Shown one piece after another: positions 35,151-43,470 of a stretch of 64,000 bases of DNA. How positions within the stretch are numbered: position 1 is the stretch's first letter; every line of letters begins with the position of its first letter. The position numbers and the translations under genes were made by a program. The notes below the pieces were generated by a model that was not told the DNA's origin, made no database searches, and was given only the letters and a program-made list of their open reading frames with translations. Source of the stretch: GWE2-42-39 sp942493345 (GTDB taxonomy: Bacteria > Bacteroidota > Bacteroidia > Bacteroidales > Prolixibacteraceae); the NCBI GenBank assembly GCA_942493345.1, contig OW818695.1, positions 2,790,001-2,854,000 of the forward strand. The letters run 5' to 3'.

Positions 35151-35960
35151 TTATAAGGCTAATTTTGTCTGTATTGTAATATTTTTTATGCGTTCACGTG
35201 CGAGCTCGCAATATTCGTGGCTTATGTCAATGCCTATATATTGTCGATCCATTTCAGATGCAACTCTGCAAGTTGTTCCACTTCCACTCATTGGGTCAAG
35301 AACTATATCGCCAATATTTGTCCATGAATAAATATGATCTCGAACAAGTTCACAAGGGAATGGAGCTGGATGTCCTTTGGCTTCTTGATCTTCTTGTTTT
35401 TTCCCCACAACATATTCCCAAATATTACCCTTAATTTTTTTATCCTTCACCGGATTAGCCATTTTTTCTCTGGTTTGTTCGTTTTTTGAGTAATTTTTAT
35501 AAGTCGTACCATTAAGTTCTAACCCCGCGTGCATGCAATCAACCATTATTGGATTGTGAGTTTTAACAACCCCTTTACTAAAAACAAACATGTACTCAAA
35601 TTCATTATTATATCTTTTGCGATAAATTTGAGGAATGGGATTTTTTTTCCGAAAGATCATCGTATCATGCAAATTGAATCCAACCTCTTTAAAATGTAGA
35701 GCTTGTTTAAAACTTGTTCCTGTCTCCGATGCATCAATTGTTGCATCAGCAACAACCCAAACAACGACTCCTCCTTGTTTTGTAATACGATACAACTCTC
35801 TGGCTATATTTTCAAAAGGAAAAACATATCCTTTATAATTCCTTAAATCATCATATGGAGGAGACGTTACAGTCAAATCAATAACGTTGTTTTCAAATTT
35901 CTTCATGACTTCAACGCAATTGCCTTCGATTATCTTATTAATGTAATTGTCAATTATCAT
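35151..35960 (-). CDS. Type II DNA methyltransferase (beta class), partner of the HindIII-family endonuclease
   Basis: Site-specific DNA methyltransferase protecting host DNA. 269 aa. The catalytic motif TSPPYDDLRNY (about residue 33) precedes the SAM-binding motif DPMSGSGTTCRVASEMDRQY (about 222-240), so the motif order is that of the beta class; a region of about 100 residues between them would be the target-recognition domain. By context it should methylate AAGCTT, the HindIII site, at adenine. Start codon is 2 nt after the endonuclease stop. AT-rich relative to flanking core genes, consistent with transfer. Confidence 0.92.
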   Translation of the reverse strand: MIIDNYINKIIEGNCVEVMKKFENNVIDLTVTSPPYDDLRNYKGYVFPFENIARELYRITKQGGVVVWVVADATIDASETGTSFKQALHFKEVGFNLHDTMIFRKKNPIPQIYRKRYNNEFEYMFVFSKGVVKTHNPIMVDCMHAGLELNGTTYKNYSKNEQTREKMANPVKDKKIKGNIWEYVVGKKQEDQEAKGHPAPFPCELVRDHIYSWTNIGDIVLDPMSGSGTTCRVASEMDRQYIGIDISHEYCELARERIKNITIQTKLAL

Positions 35961-35962
35961 TT

Positions 35963-36877
35963 CTATTTTATATTAAAAAGCCCATTGTCAGATATTGCTT
36001 CGATCGTCCTAATTTTACTCTCAATCTTATGAACTTTTATCAGTTCGTTCAATGCTTGTTGATGAGTCATTCGCATTATTTTTTCACGTTCTTGTGCAAG
36101 AAAAGTCAATGCTTCTTCTTTCGCTATAGCAATAGATTGAGCTGCTGCAATCTTTTCAATTTTCCATAAGTTCTCAATTTTCTTTGAAAAGACAAGCATT
36201 GTGTTATTTACAGGTAACCAATAATCCACTGCTCTTTTTGACGGATTAAGTGCTGAAATAGTTTTGAAAATTTTCAGTAGAAGCTCTTGGGTTTTTGCTT
36301 TACTCTCAATCTCTGAGTAATTTAGGAGTAATGCTAAATGTGAGTACGTGAATATACAAACATTTCGTGTTGTTGCTTGTTGATATATTTGACTTGATGT
36401 ATTTGGCAATTGATAGATGGGACTCACAACCATTGCATAAGGCTTCCCCCTTCGCCAACCATCCATTGCCTGAACTTTAAAATCTTTTTGGTTCTTGGCT
36501 GTTCTACTAAGCCGAAACGATTTAGCATCCGCTACAAAACTATAATCTTTAGCAAACGCTTCAACATCAGCAGCATCAGCTCTTTCTTTTAAAACAAGAC
36601 TCTCCAAACCAATTTGCTTATATATTATTGAAAGTAAAGCGTCTGTATATTTCGAATAAAGCTTTTCCTCACTTGTGTCGTGCCCGTATGATTCTGGAAT
36701 ATTACCACAAAGTCTTAAATGATCAATAAGAGATATTATCCCGAATTTTTCAACTTCCTGTTCCAGTTCTTTTTCCAAGTAGTCTGAATTATCCCCAAAG
36801 CTGCCACTTAGCTTACGGATTTCATCAATCCAATAATACCTGTTTCCAATAGCCTTTTCTGATATAATATTCTCCAT
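35963..36877 (-). CDS. HindIII-family type II restriction endonuclease
   Basis: Cuts unmodified DNA; by family, at AAGCTT. 304 aa, near the size of HindIII (300 aa). The strongest evidence is the block VADAKSFRLSRTAKNQKDFK (about residues 116-135), which matches the HindIII sequence I recall almost residue for residue. It contains the PD-(D/E)XK-type Asp and Lys of VADAK, and the preceding ERADAADVEAF is also HindIII-like. The N-terminal third is divergent. The gene is AT-rich and transcribed before its methyltransferase. Confidence 0.9.
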   Translation of the reverse strand: MENIISEKAIGNRYYWIDEIRKLSGSFGDNSDYLEKELEQEVEKFGIISLIDHLRLCGNIPESYGHDTSEEKLYSKYTDALLSIIYKQIGLESLVLKERADAADVEAFAKDYSFVADAKSFRLSRTAKNQKDFKVQAMDGWRRGKPYAMVVSPIYQLPNTSSQIYQQATTRNVCIFTYSHLALLLNYSEIESKAKTQELLLKIFKTISALNPSKRAVDYWLPVNNTMLVFSKKIENLWKIEKIAAAQSIAIAKEEALTFLAQEREKIMRMTHQQALNELIKVHKIESKIRTIEAISDNGLFNIK

Positions 36878-36898
36878 ATCTCAAGTAAAGATTTTTTT

Positions 36899-36906
36899 CA
36901 AAATTA
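36899..36906 (-). promoter_or_regulatory. -7 promoter box for the restriction-modification operon
   Basis: Plus-strand CAAAATTA is TAATTTTG on the minus strand, 21 nt from the endonuclease ATG. No clear -33 box. No control (C) protein gene or C-box is visible between here and 37046. Confidence 0.5.
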
Positions 36907-37045
36907 ATCATTTTTATTGAGGGACTGGTCACCTTTTTGCTCTCTGTCGCTTTTTGCATTGGTAATCGCTCACTTATCATCTGCACCTATATCTAGTTTT
37001 AGATGAGAGATATAACATGCCAGATTCATAAAACAAGCAACTTAC

Positions 37046-38842
37046 TTATCCGATAATCCCCATCTTTTTCATCAGGAAAGTGGCGTTCATGGTTTGGGTA
37101 ACGCCCGGGTGAAGGCAATAATCGAACGACAAATCGTCGTTGGCAAGTTGCACTTCAAAACACTGATTCTGGATGGAATCCGGAAATTGATTGGCCAGTT
37201 CGGTCAATTTCAAATCGTGGGTAGCAACAATACCAACAGCTTCCAGCGAAATCAGTTGTTTCACCAGTTCTTTCGAACCATTCAGCTTGTCAACCGAATT
37301 GGTTCCTTTTAGCATTTCATCGATAATTACGAACAGTTTTTCCCCTTTTCGGATACGCTCCAGCAACTGCTGCAAACGGAGCAGTTCGGCATAAAAATAC
37401 GATTCGTCGTTCATCAGGTTATCGGTGGTGCGCATATTCGTGTACAAAGCAATGGGCGTAAATCTCATCTGCATGGCGCACACCCGGCATCCGTTCATCG
37501 CCAGTATCAGGTTAATCCCGACGGTGCGTAAAAACGTACTTTTCCCGGCCATGTTGGCCCCGGTAATAATAACCAGTTTCCCGCTTCCATCCAGAATAAA
37601 GTCATTGTCAACCCGCTTTTGAGGATTAATCAACGGATGTCCCAGCTTTTCAGCATTGAAAATAAAAGGTTCGTCTTGAGGAACTGGCAAAGCCCATTCT
37701 CCATGGTTGAAATTGTAATTTCCGAAGCTGGAAAGGGCGTCGAACTCAGCAATAACTTCAAACCATTGATCGAGTAGATGATGATATTGCTGGTGCCATT
37801 TGCTGAGTTTGTAAATGCAGCGGATGTCCCACAGGAATACGGAATTGAAAACTAACGTGAGCACCATGTTGCGCCCGTAGTCAAGTTGTGCGATCAGCTT
37901 CACCAGATTGTTGCTGATCTGGCTGGCCGACTGGTTTTGAAAATACAGGCCCTTTTTTAACTCTTGCAGTTGCTCCGACTGAAAATTCTTGTTCTCAATA
38001 TCGTGGAGCATTTCAATATATTTCGACAATATTTCGGAGCGGCTTCCGAACTGCTGGTGAAACCGCTGTATTGTTTTTGCTGAAAAACCATAAACAGCCC
38101 ATTGCGATAGGATGAAAAGAAGTACCAGCCCCCAGGGAACTATCGAAAAAATATTCAGCAGGATAACAATCAGCGTGATTATAGGAAAAATTACGATCAG
38201 CAACCGAATGCCCTTTTCATTTTTCAGCCGGAACGACGTGGAAGACCACTGAAAAATCAGGTCGAAATCGTGCTGATCGGCGTCGGTTTTTCCTTTGGCT
38301 GCAAAATGTTGCCGCCAGGTCAATTCATCGGACAACTCCTGAATGGCTTTCTGTTTCTTTATTATCGTTTCAGAATCGGGTTCGTTGTGTGCAAGAAAAC
38401 TGGCCAGTTTTCTTTGTCCGCGCTGCGTTGACGTCCGGTTCAGAAATTGAAAAAAGGAACGGGGGCCAAACAAATCGAGATCGAAAGAAAACGGATGGTG
38501 GATATCAATAAATTCGCTGCCCTCCTTGAAATGATCAAAATCTCCGTCCAGCGCTTTCATCTCATCTTCGTTAATGCGTATCAGATTTTGATAAAATTGC
38601 TTTTCTTTTTCTTTCAGGATATAAATTTTTACCAAGTACAAAAAAGAGGCAAACAATAAAACGGCAACCAGGACAACTACCTGCGCACCAAAACTCCACA
38701 AATAAACAACGGATAAAACGATCAGGGCAAAAACAAAAAGTCGTGCAAGGGAAATCCATTTCAGCCGTTTAACCGTTTGCTGAAATTTAGACTGATAACC
38801 GGACAGCAATTCCTGATAGACAGATCGGGGACAGACGTTCAT
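37046..38842 (-). CDS. Membrane-anchored MutS-related ATPase
   Basis: Carries only the MutS core/ATPase part, without mismatch-recognition domains. 598 aa. Two hydrophobic helices near residues 28-75 and another pair near 215-255 anchor it. The ABC-type ATPase is C-terminal: Walker A GANMAGKSTFLRTVG (about 430-445), signature-region NLMNDESYFYAELLRL, Walker B FVIIDEMLKGTNS, then the His switch VATHDLKL. Common in Bacteroidota, function unknown. Not a true mismatch-repair MutS. It starts 3 nt after the PAP2 stop and belongs to the obg-PAP2-mutS-like run. Confidence 0.9.
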   Translation of the reverse strand: MNVCPRSVYQELLSGYQSKFQQTVKRLKWISLARLFVFALIVLSVVYLWSFGAQVVVLVAVLLFASFLYLVKIYILKEKEKQFYQNLIRINEDEMKALDGDFDHFKEGSEFIDIHHPFSFDLDLFGPRSFFQFLNRTSTQRGQRKLASFLAHNEPDSETIIKKQKAIQELSDELTWRQHFAAKGKTDADQHDFDLIFQWSSTSFRLKNEKGIRLLIVIFPIITLIVILLNIFSIVPWGLVLLFILSQWAVYGFSAKTIQRFHQQFGSRSEILSKYIEMLHDIENKNFQSEQLQELKKGLYFQNQSASQISNNLVKLIAQLDYGRNMVLTLVFNSVFLWDIRCIYKLSKWHQQYHHLLDQWFEVIAEFDALSSFGNYNFNHGEWALPVPQDEPFIFNAEKLGHPLINPQKRVDNDFILDGSGKLVIITGANMAGKSTFLRTVGINLILAMNGCRVCAMQMRFTPIALYTNMRTTDNLMNDESYFYAELLRLQQLLERIRKGEKLFVIIDEMLKGTNSVDKLNGSKELVKQLISLEAVGIVATHDLKLTELANQFPDSIQNQCFEVQLANDDLSFDYCLHPGVTQTMNATFLMKKMGIIG

Positions 38843-38845
38843 GGA

Positions 38846-39538
38846 TTACATAAAGTTATAATACTGAAGCCTCCAGATCACCAGCATCATGGTCGCGACC
38901 GACACAACAAATACGATCACAAAACTCATTGCTTCGGCCGGTGTTAAACTGGTTCCCTGAATTTTAGGGGAGCTGAACCGGGCGACTTTTTGCTCAGCAA
39001 AAAGCGCTATTTTGTAGAAAACGTAGCCGGTAAAAATTCCCCAGCCAATCCCGACCAACACATCGAATGGGTAATGAACCCCGAGATAAATACGTGAATA
39101 TGAAACAGCAAGCGCCCAACAAAAAACAGTAATAGTATACAGCTTGTTGTTGAATAATTTTGATGTAAGAAAAGCAACAGCAATGGTGTTGGATGCATGT
39201 GAGGAGAAAAATCCGTGAAGTCCTCCTTTTCGGAAAACATTGTGGACCAAATCTCCAATTTCCGGATCGTGTACCGGGCGCAACCTTTTTACCGATTCTT
39301 TCACCAGCACCGATAGCTGGTCGCTAAAAACAACTGCAAGAATAACAATCCCGAAAATAAGGATGAATTTCATCCGGTATTTCTTCAGAATTAAAAGCCC
39401 GAGCGCAAAGTACAAGGGGAGCCATATTTCTTTTCGCGTGAACATCAGCATCACCATGTCCCAGAATTCGTTGTGAAGACCGTTCAGAAACAGCAACAAC
39501 GATTGATCGAGTTCTTTTAAAAATGAAATAAAGGCCAT
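38846..39538 (-). CDS. PAP2 superfamily membrane phosphatase
   Basis: Probable lipid phosphatase (undecaprenyl pyrophosphate or phosphatidate). 230 aa with about six hydrophobic segments. The three catalytic motifs are KESVKRLRP (about residue 78), SSHASNT in place of the usual PSGH (about 112), and SRIYLGVHYPFD with the His nucleophile partner (about 147). The His of SSHA keeps the catalytic role. It sits directly after obg (1-nt gap) on the same strand. Confidence 0.92.
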   Translation of the reverse strand: MAFISFLKELDQSLLLFLNGLHNEFWDMVMLMFTRKEIWLPLYFALGLLILKKYRMKFILIFGIVILAVVFSDQLSVLVKESVKRLRPVHDPEIGDLVHNVFRKGGLHGFFSSHASNTIAVAFLTSKLFNNKLYTITVFCWALAVSYSRIYLGVHYPFDVLVGIGWGIFTGYVFYKIALFAEQKVARFSSPKIQGTSLTPAEAMSFVIVFVVSVATMMLVIWRLQYYNFM

Positions 39539-39539
39539 A

Positions 39540-40529
39540 TCAGGGGTTCAATATTTGCCAAATTTTATCTTTCAGCCGGGCAATGCCCGATCCGGTGACC
39601 GAAGATATAAACATATGAGGAATATCTCCAAGTTCTGCACTTATTTCTTTCATTAAATCTTCATCCAGGAAATCGCTTTTGCTGATGGCCAAAAAACGGT
39701 CTTTGTCGAGCAATTCGGGATTGTACTTTTCAAGTTCGTTCAGCAAAATAAAATACTCTTTTCGGTGGTCTTTGCTATCGGAAGGAACCATGAAAAGCAG
39801 CATCGAATTGCGTTCGATATGCCTCAGAAAACGCAATCCGAGGCCTTTCCCTTCGTGTGCCCCTTCAATAATCCCGGGAATATCGGCCATTACAAACGAA
39901 CGGCTTTCGCGATGCCCCACAATCCCCAGATTGGGTACCAGCGTGGTAAACGGATAATCAGCAATTTCGGGTTTGGCCGCTGAAACGACCGATAGCAAAG
40001 TCGATTTCCCGGCATTTGGAAAACCAACCAAACCAACATCAGCAAGTATTTTTAACTCCAGGATTCTCCATCCTTCGGTATAATCTTCGCCCGGCTGTGC
40101 AAAACGCGGTGCCTGGTGGGTTGCCGTTTTGAAATGAGTGTTTCCCTGTCCTCCGCGGCCTCCTTTTTCAAGAATAAACGTTTCTCCGTCCTTGGTAATT
40201 TCGCAGATATATTCTTCGGTATCGGCGTCTTTAACAATAGTTCCCAGTGGCACATCCAGGATGACATCTTCGCCATCGGCCCCAAAACTGCACTGTTTTC
40301 CACCCGATTCGCCGTGCCCTGCATAAATATGTTTCTGGTATTTCAGGTGAAGAAGCGTCCACAACTGGGCGTTTCCCTTCAGGATAACATGGCCGCCACG
40401 CCCGCCATCGCCACCATCAGGCCCACCTTTTGGCGCAAATTTTTCCCTGCGGAAATGTGTCGATCCTGCCCCACCCTTTCCCGAACGGGTGTATATTTTT
40501 ACGTAATCAATGAAATTGCTTTCTGCCAT
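39540..40529 (-). CDS. obgE: GTPase Obg
   Basis: Essential ribosome-associated GTPase involved in 50S maturation. 329 aa from the ATG at 40529 (MAESNFIDYVKIYTRSGKGG), preferred over 40541 because family proteins begin here. The Gly-rich OBG fold (about 1-160) includes GPDGGDGGRGGHV and GRGGQGNTHF; the G domain has GFPNAGKST, DIPGIIEGA and AISKSD. It lacks the C-terminal OCT domain found in Firmicutes Obg. Followed closely by PAP2 and the MutS-like gene. Confidence 0.96.
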   Translation of the reverse strand: MAESNFIDYVKIYTRSGKGGAGSTHFRREKFAPKGGPDGGDGGRGGHVILKGNAQLWTLLHLKYQKHIYAGHGESGGKQCSFGADGEDVILDVPLGTIVKDADTEEYICEITKDGETFILEKGGRGGQGNTHFKTATHQAPRFAQPGEDYTEGWRILELKILADVGLVGFPNAGKSTLLSVVSAAKPEIADYPFTTLVPNLGIVGHRESRSFVMADIPGIIEGAHEGKGLGLRFLRHIERNSMLLFMVPSDSKDHRKEYFILLNELEKYNPELLDKDRFLAISKSDFLDEDLMKEISAELGDIPHMFISSVTGSGIARLKDKIWQILNP

Positions 40530-40551
40530 AATTGTTTTCAAAATTGAAGCA

Positions 40552-40559
40552 CAAAAGTA
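40552..40559 (-). promoter_or_regulatory. -7 promoter box for obgE
   Basis: Plus-strand CAAAAGTA reads TACTTTTG on the minus strand, a perfect TAnnTTTG match, 23 nt upstream of the ATG at 40529. Confidence 0.6.
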
Positions 40560-40782
40560 CGGCGAATTTATGGGATAGAAAAATGCGAGGATAAATCAAT
40601 CGGTCTGTCAATTATACTGAAAATAAAGTAATGCGTTCCGAAATGCCACCAGCATTCTGACAAAACAGTCAATCCGGCAAATAAAAAATTTTTGTAAACA
40701 TGCAATTCAGTCAGTATTTCTGCGAAACCTACTTTGGCATATTTTTTATTCCTTTGATGTCGTAATTTTAAATTTAAAGAAA

Positions 40783-41559
40783 ATGAATCTGACAAAATCA
40801 TCAAATCCTGTTTTCGGAAAACAGATTTTCAGCCAACCATATTCCAACACCGATGAAGGTGTGATGACCATCAACGGTACGATCAATAAAACCGGACTGA
40901 TGCTGGCTATCGTTGTTTTTGCTGCCTTGTTTACCTGGAATAAATTTTTTGGAGTTTACGATCCGGCAGCTCCCGAAACCGCATTTTCTTCCGTGAAATT
41001 ATGGTTGATACTGGGAGGCATCGGTGGCTTTATCACCGCATTGATTACCACTTTCAGGCCGCAAAGCGCAGCCATTTCAGCACCCATTTATGCGGTTTTC
41101 GAAGGGCTTTTCATCGGTGGTGTTTCTGCTTTTTTTGAAGCCATGTATCCCGGTTTGGTGATGCGTGCTGTGTCCCTCACTTTTGGCGTTTTCCTGATTA
41201 TGCTCTTCCTGTTCCGTTCCGGAACAATCAGGGCAACCGGTAAATTTAAGATGGGAATCATGGCGGCAACCGGTGGCATTGCGCTGGTTTATCTGGCAAG
41301 TTTCATTGCCAGCCTGTTTGGTGCCAATCTTACCTTTTTATACGGAAGCGGAACTTTCGGCATCGGTTTTAGCCTGGTAGTTGTAGTTATCGCGGCTCTC
41401 AACCTGATCCTCGATTTCGATATGATTGAACAAGGAGCTCGTGCCGGAGCACCTAAATTCACGGAATGGTACGGTGCTTTCGGGCTGATGGTCACCCTGA
41501 TCTGGTTGTACCTCGAAATGTTGAGATTGCTCGCTAAATTTGCTTCAAGCAGGGACTAA
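40783..41559 (+). CDS. Bax inhibitor-1/YccA family membrane protein
   Basis: Seven-helix membrane protein of the BI-1 (TMBIM) family, reported elsewhere to act as a pH-dependent Ca2+ leak; role here unknown. 258 aa. After a 35-residue polar N-terminus, hydrophobic helices run through IYAVFEGLFIGGVSAFFEAMYPG, NLILDFDMIEQGARAGAP (the conserved family Asp pair) and WYGAFGLMVTLIWLYLEMLRL. Preceded by AAAGAAA as ribosome-binding site and followed by a terminator. Confidence 0.93.
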   Translation: MNLTKSSNPVFGKQIFSQPYSNTDEGVMTINGTINKTGLMLAIVVFAALFTWNKFFGVYDPAAPETAFSSVKLWLILGGIGGFITALITTFRPQSAAISAPIYAVFEGLFIGGVSAFFEAMYPGLVMRAVSLTFGVFLIMLFLFRSGTIRATGKFKMGIMAATGGIALVYLASFIASLFGANLTFLYGSGTFGIGFSLVVVVIAALNLILDFDMIEQGARAGAPKFTEWYGAFGLMVTLIWLYLEMLRLLAKFASSRD

Positions 41560-41585
41560 CCCGTGTTCAGTCACAGTTCTGTTCA

Positions 41586-41628
41586 AAAAAGGGATCCGAT
41601 CTTTTCAAAAAGATCGGATCCCTTTTTA
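41586..41628. terminator. Strong terminator after the BI-1 gene
   Basis: AAAAAGGGATCCGATCTTTT pairs with AAAAGATCGGATCCCTTTTT, a stem of about 19 bp with a tiny loop and flanking A/T runs, effective on either strand. Confidence 0.88.
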
Positions 41629-41741
41629 ACAGATTCTTCTGTTCGACCGGACCCGGTCGTTCGAGCGTTTGTCGGTTATCGAAGAATAAACGTATTTTAA
41701 ATTCCGGAAATGTTGTAATTTAACCACAAAAAATAACAGTC

Positions 41742-42908
41742 ATGCAAATCATAAAAGTTACAGATGACAAGACGCGAAAGATTTTTCACAAAGTTCCGCA
41801 CCTGATATACAAAAACGATAAAAACTGGGCTGCACCCCTCGAAGGGATGACGGAAAGTACTTTTACACCGGAGAAAAACCCTTCGTTTAAAGATGGCGTG
41901 GCTGACCGCTGGATTTTGCTGGATGACAAAAACGCCCCCATTGGCCGTATTGCAGCTTTTATTCAGTATGGCAAATCGAAAACATACGAGCAACCGACCG
42001 GTGGCTGTGGCTATTTCGAGTGCATCGACAATTACGAAGCAGCAAAAATATTGTTCGACACAGCAAAAGAATGGCTGGCTGGCCAGGGAATGGAAGCCAT
42101 GGACGGGCCGGTGAATTTTGGCGAAAACTACATGAACTGGGGTTTGCTGGTCGACGGTTTTATGCCGCAAGGCTACGGAATGCCTTACAATCCGCCGTAT
42201 TACGAAGCTCTCTTCCGGAAATATGGCTTTGAAGTTTATTTCGAACAATACAGCTACCATCTCGATTACACAGTCCCTTTTCCTGAACGCTTTTGGAAAA
42301 TTGCCGGTTGGGTGGCACAAAAACCAGGATATAGTTTCAAACATTTCGATTACAATCAAACCGAGAAATTCATCCAGAATTTTTGCGCTGTTTACGATGG
42401 GGCCTGGCGTTTTCACGAACATTTTAAACCCCTCGACCCTCAGGACCTGCGCGACTTTTTGGTCAACTCGAAAGCCGTGCTCGACCCCGAAATGATTTGG
42501 TTTGCCTATCACGAAGAAGAACCGATCGCCATGTTTGTGATGATTCCCGACATCAACCAGATTTTACAAAAGCTGAACGGGAAACTCAATTTTTTCAACC
42601 TGCTGAAATTTTTCTGGTACAAAAAAACCAAGCAGATCAACCGCACCCGCATCCTGATTATGGGCGTCGTACCGAAATACCAGAAGTCGGGCATCGAATC
42701 GGCTATTTTCTGGCATCAGGATAAACTGATGAAGAAAAAACCGCAGTATACTGAAGTCGAACTTTCGTGGGCAGGCGATTTTAACCCGAAAATTATTGCT
42801 ATTTACAAATCGGTGGGCGGCAAACAAATGAAAACCCACTATACCATGCGCTATTTGTTCGACCGCACCAAACCGTTTCACCGCGCGCCAATAATTAACC
42901 ATGAATAA
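41742..42908 (+). CDS. GNAT-fold acetyltransferase-like protein
   Basis: 388 aa, cytoplasmic. A Bacteroidota protein family with GNAT-type N-acyltransferase pattern: PHLIYKNDKNWAAPL and DKNAPIGRIAAFIQYG in the first domain, MDGPVNFGENYMNWGLLVDGF and PYNPPYYEALFRKYGFEVYF in the middle, then the acceptor-like RILIMGVVPKYQKSGIESAIF and ELSWAGDFNPKIIAIYKSVGG, which match the acetyl-CoA pyrophosphate loop and last strand. The substrate is unknown. Monocistronic. Confidence 0.82.
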   Translation: MQIIKVTDDKTRKIFHKVPHLIYKNDKNWAAPLEGMTESTFTPEKNPSFKDGVADRWILLDDKNAPIGRIAAFIQYGKSKTYEQPTGGCGYFECIDNYEAAKILFDTAKEWLAGQGMEAMDGPVNFGENYMNWGLLVDGFMPQGYGMPYNPPYYEALFRKYGFEVYFEQYSYHLDYTVPFPERFWKIAGWVAQKPGYSFKHFDYNQTEKFIQNFCAVYDGAWRFHEHFKPLDPQDLRDFLVNSKAVLDPEMIWFAYHEEEPIAMFVMIPDINQILQKLNGKLNFFNLLKFFWYKKTKQINRTRILIMGVVPKYQKSGIESAIFWHQDKLMKKKPQYTEVELSWAGDFNPKIIAIYKSVGGKQMKTHYTMRYLFDRTKPFHRAPIINHE

Positions 42909-43091
42909 GAAACACAAAATTAGAAATAAGGAATTCAGGTGCAGGCGTATTGGTAATATTTCTCATTCGATATTCGATATTTCGGAACTTACAAACCTGG
43001 GTTCAACTTTAAATAAGTTCGGCAAATAGCAGTTTACTGTAAAAAAATGAAAAATATTTTTTTGATGGTTTGCATATTAAAAGAGTATATT

Positions 43092-43099
43092 TATCTTTG
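43092..43099 (+). promoter_or_regulatory. -7 promoter box for rpmE2
   Basis: TATCTTTG, a perfect TAnnTTTG match, 35 nt before the L31 ATG. TTTG at 43065-43068 is a plausible -33 box. Confidence 0.6.
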
Positions 43100-43134
43100 C
43101 AAGCCGATTTTAACAATGATAAGGAGATAATACA

Positions 43135-43398
43135 ATGAAAAAAGGAATACATCCGGATAGCTATCGCATGGTTGCGTTTAAAGATATGTCGAACGAACAT
43201 ATTTTTCTTACTAAATCGACGGTTAATACTAGAGAAACCATCGAGGTTGATGGCGTTCAGTATCCGTTGATGAAGATTGAGATTTCGAGTACTTCTCATC
43301 CTTTTTACACAGGTAAAATGAAACTTGTTGACACCGCAGGACGCGTTGATAAGTTCATGAGCCGGTACGGAAAACACATGGATGCAAGAAAGAAATAA
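43135..43398 (+). CDS. rpmE2: 50S ribosomal protein L31, type B
   Basis: Ribosomal protein of the large subunit. 87 aa. MKKGIHPDSYRMVAFKDMSN is the type B N-terminus, and the zinc-binding CxxC pairs of type A are absent. SHPFYTGKMKLVDTAGRVDKF is the conserved C-terminal block. A Shine-Dalgarno (AAGGAG at 43121-43126) fixes the start. Confidence 0.97.
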   Translation: MKKGIHPDSYRMVAFKDMSNEHIFLTKSTVNTRETIEVDGVQYPLMKIEISSTSHPFYTGKMKLVDTAGRVDKFMSRYGKHMDARKK

Positions 43399-43417
43399 TT
43401 AAGAACTTCGCTATACA

Positions 43418-43450
43418 GAAAAGCTCCGCATCGTCGGGGCTTTTTTTTTC
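43418..43450 (+). terminator. Rho-independent terminator after rpmE2
   Basis: AAAAGCTCCGC and GGGGCTTTT form the stem, followed by nine T. The -7 box of the next gene begins one base after it. Confidence 0.85.
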
Positions 43451-43458
43451 TACTTTTG
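43451..43458 (+). promoter_or_regulatory. -7 promoter box that fixes the GlmU-family start
   Basis: TACTTTTG matches TAnnTTTG and lies 12 nt before the ATG at 43471. A TTG start at 43456 would fall inside this box, so 43471 is preferred and the leader is only a few nt long. Confidence 0.55.
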
Positions 43459-43470
43459 CAAAAAAGCACA

